Assembly: GCF_025995175.1 (NCBI RefSeq)
Contig: NZ_BAPV01000010.1
Span: 151,619 to 215,618, forward strand
Length of the DNA stretch: 64,000 nucleotides
Source: Asaia krungthepensis NRIC 0535
GTDB taxonomy: Bacteria > Pseudomonadota > Alphaproteobacteria > Acetobacterales > Acetobacteraceae
Reading direction: 5' to 3'
In this document: one piece after another, positions 62,057 to 64,000 of the stretch
Layout: each line of letters starts with the position of its first letter
How positions within the stretch are numbered: the first letter of the stretch is position 1
Program-made: the position numbers and the translations under genes
Notes under the pieces: generated by a model
The model's database searches: none
Told to the model about the DNA's origin: nothing
What the model saw: the letters and a program-made list of their open reading frames with translations, nothing else

Positions 62057-63663
62057 CCACACATAAGATCAAGAAGCTGGCACTGGCCTGCGGCACGGTT
62101 CTGACGGCTTTCGGCCTGTCAGCCTGTGACCTCGCGCCAACCTACAAGCCGCCCACCTTCGTCGTGCCAGCCACATGGCACGGACAAGGCCCATTCGCGA
62201 CCGCCACCCCTGCCGATACGACCCTGCCCACCAACTGGTGGACCTTGCTGAACGACCCGCTTCTCAACCAGATGGAAGCGACGCTCACCACGTCCAATGC
62301 CGATCTGCAGGCCGCAGCCGAACGCTTCATCCAGGCACGCGCCCTCGTCGTACAGGCCCGTTCGGAGCTGCTGCCTCACCTCGCGCTCGGTGCCGGTGCC
62401 TTCGACAACAAGCAGTCCGAGGACCGCCTGTTTCGCTACAAGGGCAATATCACCGAGACGGATGAAGAATATCACGGCCTCGCCTCCTGGGAGCCCGATT
62501 TCTGGTCGTCCATCCGCAACCATGTGCGTGCCCAGAAGCAGTTCGCCCAGGAAAAAGCCGCCGACTTCGCCATGTCGCGGTTGAGTCTCCAGGCTGAGCT
62601 TGCTTCGGACTATGTTCAGTTGCGCGGCTATGACGCCCAGATCGCCATCTACAATCAGTCGATCGGCTATTACCAGAAGGCGCTGCAAATCACGCAGAAC
62701 CAGTTGCTGAACCAGGCCGCCCCGCGTCTCGACGTGGCCCGTGCTCAGGCGCAGCTCTACTCGACACAGGCAGCCGAGCTCGATGTGCAGGCCGCCCGCG
62801 AGGTTACTGAGCATGCCATCGCCATCCTGACCAACGCCTCACCCTCGTCGTTTCACATCGCACCGACGCAGGTCATGGGCTTCCATCAGCCCAACCTTCC
62901 CGCCGGCGTCCCCTCCGAGCTGCTCCAGCGCCGCCCGGATATCGCCAGCGCCGAACGCGAAATGGCTCAGGCCAATCGCGAGATCGGCATCGCCCGCGCC
63001 GCCTTCTATCCCCATATCTCGCTTCAGGCAGGCGGCGGCTTCGCCCAGAACGGCTTCGATCTGGCCAATCTGGCCAATTCGCTCTGGTCCTACGGTGCTT
63101 CCTTCGAGCTGCCTATTTTCGAAGGCGGCATGAGACGCGCCGAGCTCCAGCATGCCTGGTCGTCCTACCGCGAAACACGTGACAATTACCGTAGCAAGGT
63201 GCTGGATTCCTTCCGTGAAGTGGAAGATGGCCTGTCACGCACCAGTCGTCTCGATCAGGAAAATCGCACCCTCGAAAAGGCGGTCGACGCCACCCTAGCT
63301 ACACAGAACATGACCATGACGCTCTATCAGGGCGGTGTAGGCACCTATCTCGAAGCTATCTTCGCTCAGGTTCAGACACTGGAAACCCGCATTCACCAGA
63401 TCGAGGTCGCAACCCGGCTCTATCAGGCAGATATCGGCCTGATCCGCGCGCTCGGCGGCGGCTGGAACGTCAAGCTTTTGCCGACCATGGATCAGACATT
63501 GTCCATCACCCCACTGCAATATGATGATCTGCACCACCCGCAGCCCGTCGGAGGCGTGGATATCTCCCAACACCCTGAGCAGTTCGAAAATCTCAGCAGC
63601 GCGGCCCCTCAACTGCCCGCCGCTGCAACGGGCAAGACCCTCCGCCCGATAAACGACCAGTGA
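62053..63663 (+). CDS. RND efflux outer-membrane lipoprotein (NodT/OprM-like)
   Basis: A 536-residue TolC-like channel with a lipoprotein signal and lipobox LSAC (VLTAFGLSACDLAPTYKPP). The two OEP repeats are visible. The first runs through LQAAAERFIQARALVVQARS; the second has ELLQRRPDIASAEREMAQAN and EIGIARAAFYPHISLQAGGG, the latter being the NodT signature. The C-terminal ~60 residues after the barrel form a Pro/Ala-rich extension. ATG 62053 overlaps the fusion-protein stop by 4 bases. With the two upstream genes it completes a tripartite pump. Confidence 0.92.
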   Translation: MTTHKIKKLALACGTVLTAFGLSACDLAPTYKPPTFVVPATWHGQGPFATATPADTTLPTNWWTLLNDPLLNQMEATLTTSNADLQAAAERFIQARALVVQARSELLPHLALGAGAFDNKQSEDRLFRYKGNITETDEEYHGLASWEPDFWSSIRNHVRAQKQFAQEKAADFAMSRLSLQAELASDYVQLRGYDAQIAIYNQSIGYYQKALQITQNQLLNQAAPRLDVARAQAQLYSTQAAELDVQAAREVTEHAIAILTNASPSSFHIAPTQVMGFHQPNLPAGVPSELLQRRPDIASAEREMAQANREIGIARAAFYPHISLQAGGGFAQNGFDLANLANSLWSYGASFELPIFEGGMRRAELQHAWSSYRETRDNYRSKVLDSFREVEDGLSRTSRLDQENRTLEKAVDATLATQNMTMTLYQGGVGTYLEAIFAQVQTLETRIHQIEVATRLYQADIGLIRALGGGWNVKLLPTMDQTLSITPLQYDDLHHPQPVGGVDISQHPEQFENLSSAAPQLPAAATGKTLRPINDQ

Positions 63664-63672
63664 AGCGCCTCG

Positions 63673-63707
63673 GTCCCGGCCTTGTTCATACGACACCGAG
63701 CCGGGAC
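63673..63707 (+). terminator. Possible terminator of the efflux operon
   Basis: GTCCCGGC (63673-63680) pairs with GCCGGGAC (63700-63707) around a 19-base loop, 10 bases after the operon's last stop. A pyrimidine stretch, ATCTCCCCTTT, follows. The large loop makes it a moderate candidate. From here to 63925 no gene was seen; the sequence is AT-rich. Confidence 0.35.
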
Positions 63708-63925
63708 ATCTCCCCTTTGGGCGAGATCGGGCGCCCTCCTACCGACAGCTCCGAAGCAAGTTTGAAATATCTAGCTTATCAAATTCCTTTCTGAAAAATA
63801 TTGACAAATAGAGCTTCATTGAGAGCCGCTGTATATCGATAGGATATTCGCATCGATCTATAATGAGACGTTCGGTCATTACTACTTTTAACCGTGCGCA
63901 TCCTTGAATAATCAGGTCAACCTGA

Positions 63926-64000
63926 GAGCCTGTTTGGAAAGTTGGAGCAGATGTGATTCAAGCTCTGGATGTGGACACCAGAGCAGAGGGCCCGAATGGC
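63926..64000 (+). mobile_element. IS5-family insertion sequence, left end
   Basis: GAGCCTGTTTGGAAA at 63926 has the look of the terminal repeat of IS1031-type IS5-family elements, which are abundant in acetic acid bacteria. It is preceded by TGA, matching the 3-base TNA target duplicated by that group. A transposase start follows at 63969. The right end is outside the window, so the element's integrity is unknown. Confidence 0.6.
63969..64000 (+). CDS. IS5-family transposase (5' end only)
   Basis: Only the first ten codons and two bases are visible: MWTPEQRARM. That is the characteristic N-terminus of many IS5/IS1031-group transposases (MWTP-x-x-R-x-R). The gene continues beyond the window. 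The upstream GGAGCAG at ~63944 is rather far away for a ribosome-binding site. Confidence 0.6.
   Translation, partial: MWTPEQRARM

Noticed and set aside
1..64000. tRNA, rRNA genes or CRISPR arrays
   Set aside because: No cloverleaf with a T-loop GTTCRA box, no rRNA-like sequence and no spaced direct repeats were found while reading either strand.

Overview
The window looks like chromosome from an acetic acid bacterium (Acetobacteraceae, Alphaproteobacteria). This is inferred from GC-rich coding sequence, DUF1491 and DUF3035 proteins, a three-subunit periplasmic sugar/alcohol-type dehydrogenase (Tat-signal small subunit, GMC flavoprotein, tri-haem cytochrome c), the plsY-dprA-topA order, and an IS end of the IS5 family at the right edge. 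The genus cannot be fixed from sequence reading alone.

Layout. 1-7.8 kb: end of plsY, dprA, topA, an S41 processing peptidase, a DUF1491 protein and an OmpA-domain outer-membrane protein. 7.8-10.1 kb: cysK divergent from an Rrf2-type regulator, then a small lipoprotein. 10.4-14.8 kb: a small exported protein, parE, an RhtA-like exporter and a YfdX protein. 14.8-20.7 kb (minus strand): mutL, a DUF3035 lipoprotein, lspA and ileS. 21-26.6 kb (minus strand): a tightly packed run recX / CHAP lipoprotein / tatA / mtnB / mtnD / mtnC / ribF / fosA, mostly with 4-base overlaps, combining methionine salvage, flavin synthesis and fosfomycin resistance. 26.6-33.3 kb (plus strand): a D-aminopeptidase, argD-argF, hslO, an unrecognised protein coupled to hslO, and a lipoprotein. 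33.5-37.3 kb: the membrane dehydrogenase operon.

37.3-57.2 kb is a self-contained contractile-tail phage-like cluster. Nearly all of it is transcribed leftward: regulatory genes, terminase small and large subunits, portal, scaffold, capsid, connectors, sheath, tube, a tail-assembly chaperone with a canonical -1 slippery site (A AAA AAC), a short tape-measure candidate, hub, spike, gp25-like wedge, baseplate J, gpI-like protein and two fibre genes, the last with a polyglycine tip. An XRE-type regulator faces it on the right. All structural frames are open, but no integrase, transposase, replication or lysis gene was recognised. The element is therefore either a stripped prophage or a domesticated particle (gene-transfer-agent-like). 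The programmed frameshift and this incomplete but intact gene set are the main points of interest.

57.7-63.7 kb: an RND efflux operon (permease, membrane-fusion protein, outer-membrane lipoprotein), preceded by two matching palindromes. From 63926 the window runs into the left end of an IS5-family element with its transposase start. No tRNA, rRNA or CRISPR array was seen.
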